Shown here: piece after piece, positions 1 to 9,276 of the stretch | Layout: every line of letters begins with the position of its first letter | Position numbering within the stretch: position 1 is the first letter of the stretch | From: CAIWHR01 sp963734575 | GTDB lineage: Bacteria > Pseudomonadota > Gammaproteobacteria > Burkholderiales > Casimicrobiaceae | DNA: 64,000 nt | Assembly: GCA_963734575.1 (NCBI GenBank) | Contig: CAVTHT010000003.1 | Location: 62,001 to 126,000, forward strand | Direction of reading: 5' to 3' | Notes under the pieces: model-generated | Told to the model about the DNA's origin: nothing | The model's input: the letters and a program-made list of their open reading frames with translations, nothing else | Databases searched by the model: none | Translations under genes and position numbers: made by a program

Positions 1-2028
1 CACCCCGTACGTGGGACCGAGGATGGGCTCGACGCGTGGATCGAGATATTCGACCCGCTGCCGGCCGTGCTTGCGGTCGATGTAGTCGGGGATGAGGTCC
101 ATCGGACCCGGCCGGTACAGCGCGACGAGCGCGATGATGTCCTCGAAGCGGTCCGGCTTGGCGCGCACCAGGAGGTCGCGCATGCCGCGGGATTCGAACT
201 GGAACACCGCGGACGTGTTGCCCGTCTTGAAGATGTCGTACGCCGGCTTGTCGTCGAGCGGAATCGTCTCCAGCGTCGGCGCGAAGGCTGGATCGAGCCG
301 GCGCACGTAGCGCAGCGTCCAGTCGAGGATCGTGAGGGTCGTGAGGCCGAGGAAGTCGAACTTCACGAGCCCGACGGCTTCCACGTCGTCCTTGTCGAAC
401 TGCGAGACGATCCCGTCCGATCCCGCCTGCGTGTAAAGGGGACAGAAGTCCGTCAGCTTGCCGGGCGCGATGAGCACGCCACCCGCGTGCATGCCGACGT
501 TGCGCGTGAGTCCTTCCAGCGCCTCGGCGAGCACCAGCAGCTCGCGCACCTCCTCCTCGTTCTCCTCGCGCTCGGCAAGGAGCGGCTCCATCTCGCGCGC
601 CTGCCGGAGCGTGATCAGCTTGCCGGGCTGGAACGGGATCAGCTTGGCGATCCCGTCGCAAAAGAGATAGGGCAGATCGAGCACGCGGCCGACGTCGCGC
701 ACGGCCGCCTTCGCCGCCATCGTGCCGAAGGTGGCGATCTGCGAGACGGAGTCGGCGCCGTAACGGTTCTTGACGTAGTCGATGACGCGGTCGCGGCCGT
801 TCTGGCAGAAGTCGATGTCGAAGTCCGGCATCGAGATGCGCTCGGGATTGAGGAAGCGCTCGAACAGCAGCGCGTAGCGCAGCGGGTCGAGATCGGTGAT
901 GCCGAGCGCATAGGCGACGAGCGATCCGGCGCCCGAACCGCGACCGGGGCCTACCGGAACGCCGTTGCGCTTCGCCCAGTTGATGAAGTCGGCGACGATC
1001 AGGAAGTAACCCGGGAAGCCCATCTGGGCGATGGTCTTCGTCTCGAAGTCGAGTCGTGCCTCGTATTCCGGCCGTTTCCGCTCGAGCAGCCCGGGGTCGG
1101 GGTAGAGCGCCGCGAGGCGCTTCTCGAGCCCCGCCGCCGCTTCGCGTCGCAGGTGCTCGTCGATCGTGACTCCCGGTGGCGTCGGGAAGTCCGGCAGGTA
1201 GTTCTTGCCGAGCGGAATCACCAGATTGCAGCGCTGCGCAATCGCTACGCTGTTCACCAGCGCTTCGGGATAGTCGGCGAACGCGGCCGCCATCTCGGCC
1301 TGGGTCCTGAAGTATTGCTCGGCGGTGAACCGGCGCGGCCGGCGCGGATCGGACAGCGCCGTACCCTCGGCGATGCACACCCGCGCCTCGTGCGCGCGGT
1401 AGTCCTCGCGGCGCAGGAATTGCACCGGATGTGTGGCGACGACCGGAAGCGCCGTCTCGCTGGCAATGCGCACCGTCGCCGCCACCAGCGCATCGTCGTC
1501 GGGATGCCCCGCGCGTTGCAGCTCGAGGTAGAAGCGGCCGGGGAACAGCGCCGCCCATTCGCGCGCGATCCGCGCGGCGCCCGCGGCGTCGCCCTGCAAC
1601 AGCGCCTGACCGACATCGCCGTCGCGCGCGCCGGAAAGCGCGATGAGGCCCTCGGTGCCTTCGGCCATCCACTCGCGCCGCAGCTCCGCGCGACCACGGT
1701 GCTGGTTGCTCCGGTACGCACGCGACAGCCAGTCCGCGATGCGCAGGTAGCCGGCGCGCGACTGCGCGAGCAGGAGGACGCGCGTGGGCTGGTCGCGACT
1801 CGCCTCGTGCGTCATCCAAGCATCGACCCCGAACAGCGGCTTCACGCCGGCGGCGCGCGCCGCCTTGTAGAACTTGATGAGCCCGAACGCGTTGGCGAGG
1901 TCGGTGATCGCCAGCGCGGGCATGCGATCGGCCGCGGCAGCGGCAACGGCGTCGTCGATGCGCACGATACCGTCCGCGATCGCGAACTCGGTGTGCATTC
2001 GCAGATGGACGAAAACGGGATCGCTCAT
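1..2028 (-). CDS. dnaE: DNA polymerase III subunit alpha, N-terminal 676 residues (3' end outside window)
   Basis: Catalytic subunit of the replicative polymerase. The frame starts at ATG 2026-2028 on the minus strand and is still open at base 1, so about 676 of the usual 1150-1170 residues are present. The N-terminal PHP domain begins almost at once (HLRMHTEFAIADG). The polymerase acidic motif PDFDIDF lies near residue 400 and KFDFLGL near residue 555, which match the three catalytic aspartates of E. coli DnaE (D401, D403, D555), so the active site is complete here; the C-terminal tau- and clamp-binding parts are missing. A divergent region of about 180 bases separates it from the lipoprotein gene. 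Identity is certain from motif order and spacing. Confidence 0.97.
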   Translation of the reverse strand, partial: MSDPVFVHLRMHTEFAIADGIVRIDDAVAAAAADRMPALAITDLANAFGLIKFYKAARAAGVKPLFGVDAWMTHEASRDQPTRVLLLAQSRAGYLRIADWLSRAYRSNQHRGRAELRREWMAEGTEGLIALSGARDGDVGQALLQGDAAGAARIAREWAALFPGRFYLELQRAGHPDDDALVAATVRIASETALPVVATHPVQFLRREDYRAHEARVCIAEGTALSDPRRPRRFTAEQYFRTQAEMAAAFADYPEALVNSVAIAQRCNLVIPLGKNYLPDFPTPPGVTIDEHLRREAAAGLEKRLAALYPDPGLLERKRPEYEARLDFETKTIAQMGFPGYFLIVADFINWAKRNGVPVGPGRGSGAGSLVAYALGITDLDPLRYALLFERFLNPERISMPDFDIDFCQNGRDRVIDYVKNRYGADSVSQIATFGTMAAKAAVRDVGRVLDLPYLFCDGIAKLIPFQPGKLITLRQAREMEPLLAEREENEEEVRELLVLAEALEGLTRNVGMHAGGVLIAPGKLTDFCPLYTQAGSDGIVSQFDKDDVEAVGLVKFDFLGLTTLTILDWTLRYVRRLDPAFAPTLETIPLDDKPAYDIFKTGNTSAVFQFESRGMRDLLVRAKPDRFEDIIALVALYRPGPMDLIPDYIDRKHGRQRVEYLDPRVEPILGPTYGV

Positions 2029-2211
2029 GGGGGAAGACCTGGGACGTGCGCGTCGCCGCTCGCACCCGGCATGCATCCGCGGGCGTGCGACTGCAGCCTG
2101 CTACAATTTTACCCCGTTCACGCGATGCAGCCGCTGCGTTCCATGGTTCGTTCCGCCGATCTTCTTCCGCAGCGCGGCTCGCTGACAGCGCATCGGGCAA
2201 CACACGCGCCG

Positions 2212-2505
2212 ATGCTCGTGCGCACCGCTCTCGCCGCCGTTGCATTGCTGCTCGCGAGCTGCGCGACCGTCGCTCCGGGTCCCTCCGAGCCGGTCAAGCC
2301 GACGGCACCGCCGCTGCCACGCAATGCGGAGCCGCCGCCGCCGAAGGTCAATCTTTCCGGCTTCCCGCTCGCCTACCGCCAGGGCTATGCCGACGGTTGC
2401 GCGAGCGCGAAGGGCCCGGAGCGCAAAGACGGGGAACGTTTCGGCAAGGACGGCAACTACAGCATGGGTTGGCAGGACGGCGTCGCGCTGTGCCGGAAAC
2501 GCTGA
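2212..2505 (+). CDS. small predicted lipoprotein, function unknown
   Basis: 97 residues. The N-terminus MLVRTALAAVALLLASCATV is a clear lipoprotein signal with lipobox LLAS-C, so cleavage and lipidation at Cys17 are expected. After a proline-rich linker (residues 22-45) comes a short soluble region with FPLAYRQGYADGCASAKG and a later GKDGNYSMGWQDGVALC, containing two cysteines that could pair. The frame is open far upstream, but the ATG at 2212 is chosen because it sits directly before the signal sequence. The next gene starts 22 bases downstream and may be cotranscribed. I do not recognise a named family; the YRxGYxDGCxS pattern recurs in small beta-proteobacterial lipoproteins. Confidence 0.75.
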   Translation: MLVRTALAAVALLLASCATVAPGPSEPVKPTAPPLPRNAEPPPPKVNLSGFPLAYRQGYADGCASAKGPERKDGERFGKDGNYSMGWQDGVALCRKR

Positions 2506-2527
2506 CCGGCGCCCGGCGCTTGCGCGC

Positions 2528-3421
2528 ATGAAGCCGTTCACGTCGCACCGCGTGGACCTGCGCGGGCTGGAGCATCGCGTCCTCGCCTGGGGCAACGCGG
2601 GTGCGCGCAAGCTCTTCCTGCTGCACGGCTGGATGGATGTCGCCGCGTCGTTCCAGTTCCTGGTGGACGCGCTGCAGGACGACTGGCATGTCATAGCACC
2701 CGATCTGCGCGGCTTCGGCCAGTCCGCGTGGCAGCCGCAGGGCTACTGGTTCGCGGATTACATCGCCGATCTGGAGGCGCTGCTCGACCGGTTCGCGCCA
2801 GGCGAGCGCGTGCATCTCGCCGGTCACAGCCTCGGCGGGAACATCGTGCTGCATTACGCCGGGATCCGTCCGGAACGCATCGCCAGGCTCGTCTCGCTCG
2901 AGGGCTTCGGCATCCCGGCGGAAGATCCTGCCATTGCAGCGCAGAAGTTCGCCAAGTGGCTCGATGCGCTGCGCGAGCCGCGTCCCTTCCAGGCTTACGC
3001 CAACCTGGAAGCCGTCGCGGCGCGCCTGCAGAAAAACAACGCACGGCTGCCGCGCGACAAGGCAATGTTCCTTGCGGCGCACTGGGCCGAGGTCGCTGCC
3101 GATGGCTCGGCGCGCCTGCGCTCCGATCCGCGCCACAAGCTTCCGTTCCCCACGGTCTATCGCATGGAGGAGGTCTACGCAGTATGGCGCCGCATCGGTG
3201 CGCCCACGCTCTGGGTTGCCGCCGAGCAGTCGGACATTCCCCAGTGGCTCGACGACCATCCGGAAGGCGAGGGCGTCACGGCGACATTGGCAGGGATCCG
3301 CCGGCGCCTCGCGCACATCCCGCACGGCGAGCTCGTGACCATCGGCGAAGCGGGGCACATGCTGCACCACGACCAGCCCGAAGCCGTCGCGCGCGCGGTC
3401 GAAGCCTTCCTCCTGCATTGA
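2528..3421 (+). CDS. alpha/beta hydrolase
   Basis: 297-residue alpha/beta-hydrolase-fold protein. The oxyanion region HGWMD (residue about 35) is followed by the nucleophile elbow GHSLGGN (serine near residue 100) and a C-terminal GEAGHMLHHDQP carrying the catalytic histidine. No signal peptide, so cytoplasmic. The substrate cannot be told from sequence; the family includes esterases, lactonases and haloalkane-type enzymes. Its TGA stop overlaps the TTG start of the next gene, indicating translational coupling with the permease. Confidence 0.88.
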   Translation: MKPFTSHRVDLRGLEHRVLAWGNAGARKLFLLHGWMDVAASFQFLVDALQDDWHVIAPDLRGFGQSAWQPQGYWFADYIADLEALLDRFAPGERVHLAGHSLGGNIVLHYAGIRPERIARLVSLEGFGIPAEDPAIAAQKFAKWLDALREPRPFQAYANLEAVAARLQKNNARLPRDKAMFLAAHWAEVAADGSARLRSDPRHKLPFPTVYRMEEVYAVWRRIGAPTLWVAAEQSDIPQWLDDHPEGEGVTATLAGIRRRLAHIPHGELVTIGEAGHMLHHDQPEAVARAVEAFLLH

Positions 3422-4356
3422 AGCCTTCCCCGCCCGCCGCACGCGCCACGCGCCTTGCGTATGCCGCGCTCGCGCTCCTCACCCTCATCTGGGGCGGCAA
3501 CTGGATCGTGATGAAGCTCGCGCTGGCCAACGCCAATCCAGTGAGCTTCAACGTGCAGCGGACCTGGGTTGCCGTCGCGGTGGTGTTCGCCGCGCTGATC
3601 GTTCAGCGCAAGCGGCTGCTGCCGGAGGACTGGACCGCGGTGCTCGTCACCGGGTTCTTCCAGACCACGATCAACTTCGCGGGCACCACGATGGCGCTGG
3701 CCGGCGGCGGCGCGGGTCGGACATCGGTCCTCGTATTCACCATGCCCTTCTGGACGCTGCTGATCGCGTGGCCCGTGCTGCACGAACGCGTGCGCGGGCT
3801 GCAGTGGCTCGCTGTGGGATCCGCGCTCGTCGGCCTCGTGCTCGTCGTCGAGCCGTGGAACTGGCGCGGCGATCTCGGCCCCAAGCTGTGGGCGGTGCTG
3901 TCGGGTTTCGGGTGGGCGGCCGGCACCGTGGCGACGAAATACTTCCAGCGCCGCAAGCACTTCGACCCGATGGGCTTCATCGCGTGGCAAATGCTTGCCG
4001 GCGTGCTGCCGCTCACCCTCCTCGCGTGGATTCTTCCCGGCGAGGCGACACGTTGGTCCGTGACCCAGGTCGCCCTGCTGGTGTATGTCGGGGCCGTGTC
4101 GACGGCCGCGGGATTCCTGCTCTGGCTGGGGATCCTGCGCTATCTGTCCGCCGGAACGGCCTCGCTCAACATGTTCGCCATTCCTGTGATCGCCCTCCTC
4201 CTGTCGATGGCGATCTTCGGCGAGGTGCTGTCGTCGAGCGAATGGCTGGGCATCGCCGCCATCGGCGTCGGTCTCGTGCTCATCACGTGGCGAGCATTGC
4301 GCAATGCTCGCGCGGACTCGCCGCTGCGCGACGCCGCTCCGCTCGAAGGCGGCTGA
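3418..4356 (+). CDS. DMT-superfamily (EamA) permease
   Basis: About 312 residues with ten hydrophobic segments in two EamA repeats (LTLIWGGNWIVMKLAL in helix 1, the second repeat starting near LWAVLSGFGWAAGTV). EamA proteins export amino acids or other small metabolites; the substrate is unknown. There is no ATG before helix 1, so the start is inferred as TTG 3418-3420, which overlaps the hydrolase stop (TTGA). A later ATG inside helix 1 (MKLALANANP) would remove half of that helix and is unlikely. Downstream lie about 90 bases with a TAGAAT box before the adaptor gene. Confidence 0.87.
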   Translation: MKPSPPAARATRLAYAALALLTLIWGGNWIVMKLALANANPVSFNVQRTWVAVAVVFAALIVQRKRLLPEDWTAVLVTGFFQTTINFAGTTMALAGGGAGRTSVLVFTMPFWTLLIAWPVLHERVRGLQWLAVGSALVGLVLVVEPWNWRGDLGPKLWAVLSGFGWAAGTVATKYFQRRKHFDPMGFIAWQMLAGVLPLTLLAWILPGEATRWSVTQVALLVYVGAVSTAAGFLLWLGILRYLSAGTASLNMFAIPVIALLLSMAIFGEVLSSSEWLGIAAIGVGLVLITWRALRNARADSPLRDAAPLEGG

Positions 4357-4403
4357 TCCGCGGGACGCCCCGCCGTCCATCCGGTACGCCGTCGGGCCCA
4401 AGG

Positions 4404-4409
4404 TAGAAT
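4404..4409 (+). promoter_or_regulatory. candidate -10 box (TAGAAT) before exporter adaptor gene
   Basis: TAGAAT lies 34 bases upstream of the adaptor ATG, the usual place for a sigma-70 -10 element. No convincing -35 hexamer sits 16-18 bases upstream, so this is a weak call based on position and motif alone. Confidence 0.35.
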
Positions 4410-4443
4410 CGAGCGGCGCAAGCTTGCCACGCGCGCTCACCCC

Positions 4444-5658
4444 ATGAACGATTCCACGCCTCCCGACCTTTCGCGGCTGCGCATCGATCGCACTGCGATC
4501 ACGCGACCGCGCCGGCGCCGCCGCTGGTGGCAGGTCGCGGCGCTCCTGGTGGTGCTCGCGGCCGGCGCGTGGTGGTTCCTGCGTCCGCACCCGGTCACGG
4601 TGCAGACAGCCGCCGTCGTGACGACGTACCCGTCGCAGCAGTTCGTGGTGCTGAACGCGACGGGTTATGTCGTGCCGCAGCGCAAGGCGGCGATCGCATC
4701 GAAGGGGACGGGGCGGCTCGACTGGCTCGGCGTGGCCGAGGGGTCGCGCGTCAGGGCCGGCGAGGTCATCGCGCGGCTGGACAATCGCGACGTGGTGGCG
4801 CAGGCGCAGTCGGCCGCAGCGAACGTCACTGCGGCCCGGGCGGCGCTGGCGCAGGCGGAGGCCGAAGCGCGCGACGCGGCGGCGCAGCTCAAGCGCGACG
4901 AGGAGCTCGTCGCCCGCGGCTTCGTTTCACGCGCCGCCCTCGACACGTCCAAGGCTCGTGCCGACCGCACCACCGCCGCCGTGGCCAATGCGCGCGCGAA
5001 CATCGCCGCCATGGAAGCCACGTCGCGCAACGCGCAGGTGAGCGTCGACTACACGCTGATCCGCGCCCCGTTCGACGGCGTGATCCTCTCGAAGAGCGCG
5101 AACATCGGCGACATCATCACGCCGTTCTCGTCGGCTGCCGATTCCAAGGGGGCCGTCGTCACCATGGCCGACATGTCCTCGCTCGAAGTCGAGGCGGACG
5201 TCTCCGAGTCGAGCCTCGGCAAGATCCGCGTTGGCCAGCCGTGCGAGATCACGCTCGATGCGCTGCCCGACGTGCGCTTCCGCGGCCGCATCAGCCGCAT
5301 GGTGCCCACGGTGGATCGTGCCAAGGCGACGGTGATGACGAAGGTGCGGTTCGAGGAGATCGATCCGCGCGTCCTGCCGGAGATGAGCGCGAAGGTCGCA
5401 TTCCTGTCGCGCGATGTCACCGCAGCGGAGCAGCGGCCTCTTCTCGCCCTCAACAGCGACGCGATCGTGCGCCGCGGCGAACGCGACGTGGTGTTCGCGG
5501 TGCGCAACGACCACGCGGCACTGGTGCCGGTGCAGCCCGGCATCAAGGTGGGTGACCTCACCGCCGTGACGGCCGAGCTGAAGACCGGCGAGCGCGTGGT
5601 CGTGAAGCCCGCCGCGAACCTCGCGGACGGTGCGCCGGTGCAGCCCGCGTCGCGGTAA
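4444..5658 (+). CDS. periplasmic adaptor (HlyD/MacA-like membrane fusion protein) of an ABC exporter
   Basis: 404 residues. One N-terminal membrane anchor (WWQVAALLVVLAAGAWWFL, about residues 28-46) is followed by a lipoyl half-motif, a long alpha-helical hairpin (residues about 120-200, alanine/arginine-rich heptads such as AAANVTAARAALAQAEAEARD), the second lipoyl half (VDYTLIRAPFDGVIL) and a beta-barrel domain. This is the standard membrane fusion protein layout linking an inner-membrane pump to an outer-membrane channel. It is followed by an ABC ATPase 16 bases downstream and, past an opposite-strand gene, two FtsX-type permeases, so a MacAB/DevBCA-like exporter is inferred. The substrate is unknown and no TolC-like gene is in the window. 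Confidence 0.9.
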   Translation: MNDSTPPDLSRLRIDRTAITRPRRRRRWWQVAALLVVLAAGAWWFLRPHPVTVQTAAVVTTYPSQQFVVLNATGYVVPQRKAAIASKGTGRLDWLGVAEGSRVRAGEVIARLDNRDVVAQAQSAAANVTAARAALAQAEAEARDAAAQLKRDEELVARGFVSRAALDTSKARADRTTAAVANARANIAAMEATSRNAQVSVDYTLIRAPFDGVILSKSANIGDIITPFSSAADSKGAVVTMADMSSLEVEADVSESSLGKIRVGQPCEITLDALPDVRFRGRISRMVPTVDRAKATVMTKVRFEEIDPRVLPEMSAKVAFLSRDVTAAEQRPLLALNSDAIVRRGERDVVFAVRNDHAALVPVQPGIKVGDLTAVTAELKTGERVVVKPAANLADGAPVQPASR

Positions 5659-5674
5659 GGACGACGGCCGCGCG

Positions 5675-6396
5675 ATGGACCTGACGCCCGACGGGGAGGC
5701 CGGCACGGCCATCGCGCCGGACGACACGCCGCTGGTGCACATCCGCGGCCTCTCCAAGTATTACGTGCGCGGCGAGCAGGTGATCCCGGTCCTCGTCGAC
5801 ATCAACCTCGACATCATGAGCGGCGACTACATCGCGCTGATGGGGCCATCGGGCTCGGGCAAGTCCACGCTGCTCAACCTCATCGCTGGCATCGACAAGC
5901 CGAGCGCCGGAACGCTCGAGATCGAAGGCATCGACATCGCGCAGCTGTCGGAGGCAGAGCTTGCCGCATGGCGAGCCACGCACATCGGCTTCATCTTCCA
6001 GTTCTACAACCTGATGCCGGTGCTCTCCGCGTTCGACAACGTCGAGCTGCCGCTCCTGCTGACGCCGTTGTCGCGCCGCGAGCGCCGCGATCGGGTGGCG
6101 ACCGCCCTTTCGCTCGTGGGCCTCGCCGATCGCGCGGACCACTTTCCCAATGAGCTTTCCGGGGGCAGCAGCAGCGCGTCGCCATCGCGCGGGCACTGAT
6201 CAGCGATCCGACGCTGATCGTGGCCGATGAACCGACCGGCGATCTCGACCGCCACACGGCGCAGGAGATCCTGGAGCTCCTCGACCGTCTCAATACGGAT
6301 CTCCACAAGACGATCGTGATGGTGACGCACGACCCCAAGGCCGCCGAGAAGGCACACCGCATGGTGCATCTCGAGAAGGGCGTGCTGACGGACTAG
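5675..6396 (+). CDS. ABC transporter ATP-binding protein, MacB/LolD type (one-base frameshift)
   Basis: ATPase of the exporter. Walker A GPSGSGKST is near residue 55, the Q-loop is FQFYNLMP, and the signature LSGG ends the first reading frame. After the G run at 6161-6165 the frame changes: restoring one G gives LSGGQQQRVAIARAL, then Walker B LIVADEPTGDLD and the H-loop VTHDP, ending at TAG 6394-6396 for a normal length of about 240 residues. The break falls exactly in a homopolymer, so a sequencing deletion is more likely than a real mutation. The N-terminal extension of about 25 residues before HIRGLSKYY is slightly long for the family. Confidence 0.9.
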
Positions 6397-6434
6397 CGTT
6401 GCAGCGCCAGGGGTCGCGGAGTGCGACCGGGGGC

Positions 6435-7913
6435 CTACCAGGCGGGCGCGGCGGGCCGGAACTGCGCTGCGGGCTCGGGCAGCGTGCGGTGACCCAGATC
6501 GTCGGCGATGCGCACCAGGAGCCGCAATTCCGCGACGGCTTCGCCCGACATGCGGGCGAGCGTCGTGGAACCGACCTGCAGGAGCTCGGCCAGCTGCAAG
6601 CGGGCCGCCGCCGTTCCCCAGCAGCGTGTCAGGGCATCGACCACGTCCGGGTGAGAGCGCTCGAGCGCCGAATGCGCGCGCTCGGCAATGAAAAGCTCGC
6701 GCTCGAGATCACGCCCGAGGTCCTCGGCCGATGGTTGGAGCAGCAGCGGCGTCGGCGTGTTGATCGGTGTCGGCACCGGCGCGGCAGCCCAGGCGGCGTC
6801 ATGCGGCGCGTCACCTGCGTGGGCCGCCGGCGCGTGGGTATGCTCCATGCTGCCGTGCTTGAAGGTCACGGGCGGTTCGGCAAGGCTCGTGCGCGACGCC
6901 ACGCGGTGTGACGGCGGCCCGGTCAACGCCCACTCCTCGCCCGCATGGCGGCGCCGCCAGACGAAGCCGCCTACGCCGAGCGCAGCCAGCCCGCCGAGCG
7001 CCACACCGACGGGCCAGGCGGACTCCCACCCCGGACTCGCGGCGGCATTCGCAGCAGTGTGCAGCGACGGCGAGGATGCCGCTGCGGCCGGCCTGACCGG
7101 TTGCTGCAGGCGCTGCAGCTCGTCGCTGAGCTGCGCGATCTGCTGGCGCAACGTGGCGTTCTCTGCTTCGAGCACGGCGGGATCCGCTGCAGCGCTGTCG
7201 ACGAACGTAACGACCGCGGGGGTTGCACCGATGGCGGCGGCATCGCCTGCGGGCACGGCGGCTGCCATCGAGGGCGAAGACGGCACGTCCGGTCGAATGC
7301 CTTTTACGTCCGTCGGTGTGGGCGACACGGCAGGCGCGCCCGCTGCGCCGATCGTGCGCTGTGCCGGGACGACCGGGATCACGGTCACGGCGGGGTTGGC
7401 GAGCACCGTGCGCTCGGGTGCACCGGCGAGGCCGACGAGCGGCATCCGGGGTCCGGCTTGCGCGACAGCGCGGACCTGTCGGCTACTGCCCGGCGGCTCG
7501 AGGAACAGCGTGTACAGGCGCGTGGCGCCATCGCAATGCGTCCGCACGAGGAGCCGCACGACGGGCTCGCGGATCGGGGCTGCCGTGGTGACGGTCACGC
7601 CGGCGGCGCCGGTGCGGCGGTCCATGGCAACGTTGGCGGTCAGAATGTGCGGAAGCCCGTCACTTTGCGCCGGCCCCGCGACGCCGAGGCAGCGCTCGGT
7701 CACGGGCGCCGAGCCGTCGGAGCGCAGCGGCACGTAGAGCCGCAGCGGTTCCCCGAGGCGCGACAGCTGCCTTGCGTCGCCAAGCGTTTCGGCGCCTGCC
7801 GGTGCACCTACGAGCAGCGTCAGCAGGGCGAGCGCCACCACCGCACCCCACCCCGTGCGGCCATTGGACGCGCTGCAGGAAATGCGTCCGGGCTGGTCTC
7901 GACAGGAATGCAT
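6435..7913 (-). CDS. FimV-like N-terminal-domain protein with one membrane segment
   Basis: 492 residues. A signal-like stretch (WGAVVALALLTLLVGAPAGA) ends near residue 41 and is followed by ETLGDARQLSRLGEPLRLYVPL, which resembles the start of the FimV/TadA-associated domain in the full-length FimV encoded at 46140. A coiled-coil segment (AENATLRQQIAQLSDELQRLQ, near residue 250) precedes a single transmembrane helix (VGVALGGLAALGVGGFVW, about residue 300), then a soluble helical tail. There is no LysM or terminal FimV TPR module. It lies on the opposite strand between the ATPase and permease genes of the exporter, which is unusual. Role inferred only as envelope-associated. Confidence 0.7.
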   Translation of the reverse strand: MHSCRDQPGRISCSASNGRTGWGAVVALALLTLLVGAPAGAETLGDARQLSRLGEPLRLYVPLRSDGSAPVTERCLGVAGPAQSDGLPHILTANVAMDRRTGAAGVTVTTAAPIREPVVRLLVRTHCDGATRLYTLFLEPPGSSRQVRAVAQAGPRMPLVGLAGAPERTVLANPAVTVIPVVPAQRTIGAAGAPAVSPTPTDVKGIRPDVPSSPSMAAAVPAGDAAAIGATPAVVTFVDSAAADPAVLEAENATLRQQIAQLSDELQRLQQPVRPAAAASSPSLHTAANAAASPGWESAWPVGVALGGLAALGVGGFVWRRRHAGEEWALTGPPSHRVASRTSLAEPPVTFKHGSMEHTHAPAAHAGDAPHDAAWAAAPVPTPINTPTPLLLQPSAEDLGRDLERELFIAERAHSALERSHPDVVDALTRCWGTAAARLQLAELLQVGSTTLARMSGEAVAELRLLVRIADDLGHRTLPEPAAQFRPAAPAW

Positions 7914-7986
7914 TGGCTCGATGGGCGATCGGCGCGCAATGAGCGCACGCCGCTTCAGCCGGAAATCAGCAAGAAATATGCCCCCA

Positions 7987-8013
7987 TTGCGAGCGGCTGC
8001 GCTGCGCTAGAAT
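7987..8013 (+). promoter_or_regulatory. candidate promoter for exporter permeases (TTGCGA-N15-TAGAAT)
   Basis: TTGCGA at 7987-7992 and TAGAAT at 8008-8013 sit about 50 bases before the GTG start of the first permease. The spacer of 15 is short. A local promoter would make sense because the opposite-strand FimV-like gene cuts these permeases off from the upstream adaptor-ATPase transcript. Confidence 0.4.
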
Positions 8014-8063
8014 CAACGGTTCCCCTCCGCTCCCAGCGGCGCCATTCACGCGCCGCGCCCCGC

Positions 8064-9221
8064 GTGTTCGTCACCCTCCTCATCCTGCGCAATGCCTTTC
8101 GCCATAAATTGCGCACGGCACTGACGGTGCTCGGCATCATCGTCGCGATCACCGCGTTCGGAATGCTGCGCACGATCGTCGATGCCTGGTACGCCGGCGC
8201 GAACGCAAGTTCCAGCGCGCGGCTCGTGACGCGCAATGCCGTCTCGCTCGTGTTCCCGTTGCCGCTCACCTACGCGGCGAAGATACGGCAGGTGCCGGGG
8301 GTCGGCGGCGTGAGCTGGGCCAACTGGTTCGGCGGCGTGTATGTCCGCGAATCCAACTTCTTCGCGCAGTTCGCGATCGATGCGCCGACTTACCTGGCGC
8401 TGTACCCGGAGATGGTGCTCACGCCGGAGGAGCGCAAGGCTTTTTTCACCGATCGGCAGGGAGCCATCGCCGGACGCAAGCTCGCCGACCGGTTCGGCTG
8501 GAAAGTCGGCGACCAGATTCCGCTGAAGGGCACGATCTTCCCGGGGACATGGACCTTCAATCTGCGCGGCATCTACGACGCGGCGGACCGTTCGTCCGAC
8601 CAGTCGACGATGTTCTTCCACTGGGCGTACCTCAACGAATCGGTACGCAAGCTGTACCCGCGCCGCGCCGACCAGACCGGCGTGATCGTCGTGGGACTGC
8701 AGGATCCTGCGCGCGCCGCCGAGGTGTCTGCGGCCATCGACGAGACGTTCCGCAACTCGCTGGCCGAGACGCTCACCGAAACGGAGAAGGCGTTCCAGCT
8801 GGGCTTCATCGCGATGACGGAGGCGATCCTGCTCGCGATCCAGGCGGTCTCGTTCGTCGTGATCATCATCATCATGGCGGTGATGGCGAACACGATGGCG
8901 ATGACCGCACGCGAGCGCGGTCCGGAATACGCGACGCTCAAGGCGCTCGGCTTCGGCAACGGTTTCGTGGCCGGGCTCATCTTCGCGGAATCGCTGGGGA
9001 TCGCGCTCGTCGGCGCGGTGCTGGGCGTGCTGGTGACGTATCCACTGGCCGCGGCGTTCGCCGACGCCATGGGCAGCCTGTTCCCGGTGTTCTTCGTCAG
9101 CCCGCGCACGGTCGCGATGCAGCTTGCCGCCGGCGCGGTGGTGGGCGCCGTGGCCGCGCTGATCCCGGCGTGGCGGACCGCGCGCATACGCATCGTGGAC
9201 GGCCTCAGGATGATCGCGTGA
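8064..9221 (+). CDS. ABC transporter permease (MacB/FtsX family)
   Basis: 385 residues with an N-terminal membrane helix (LRTALTVLGIIVAITAFGML), a periplasmic domain of about 220 residues, and three C-terminal helices ending in the typical PAWRTARIRIVDGLRMIA tail. This is the four-helix FtsX/MacB permease layout. The start is taken as GTG 8064, giving VFVTLLILRNAF just before helix 1; there is no ATG nearby. It pairs with the permease that follows 55 bases downstream and with the ATPase at 5675. Two different permease subunits plus a separate ATPase resemble DevBC-type or LolCDE-type organisation rather than the fused MacB. Confidence 0.9.
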   Translation: MFVTLLILRNAFRHKLRTALTVLGIIVAITAFGMLRTIVDAWYAGANASSSARLVTRNAVSLVFPLPLTYAAKIRQVPGVGGVSWANWFGGVYVRESNFFAQFAIDAPTYLALYPEMVLTPEERKAFFTDRQGAIAGRKLADRFGWKVGDQIPLKGTIFPGTWTFNLRGIYDAADRSSDQSTMFFHWAYLNESVRKLYPRRADQTGVIVVGLQDPARAAEVSAAIDETFRNSLAETLTETEKAFQLGFIAMTEAILLAIQAVSFVVIIIIMAVMANTMAMTARERGPEYATLKALGFGNGFVAGLIFAESLGIALVGAVLGVLVTYPLAAAFADAMGSLFPVFFVSPRTVAMQLAAGAVVGAVAALIPAWRTARIRIVDGLRMIA

Positions 9222-9276
9222 ACGCGCCACCCGTCCTCTCGCGCGATACGGTCGCCGGCGATTCGGTGGCGACGCC

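Noticed and set aside
67..2505. 812-codon plus-strand frame ending at 2505 taken as one protein
   Set aside because: Its first 700 codons are antisense to dnaE; only the tail from ATG 2212 is a real lipoprotein gene.
6161..6165. Programmed frameshifting in the ABC ATPase G-run
   Set aside because: No slippery heptamer or following pseudoknot was evident, and similar single-base breaks occur in many unrelated genes here.
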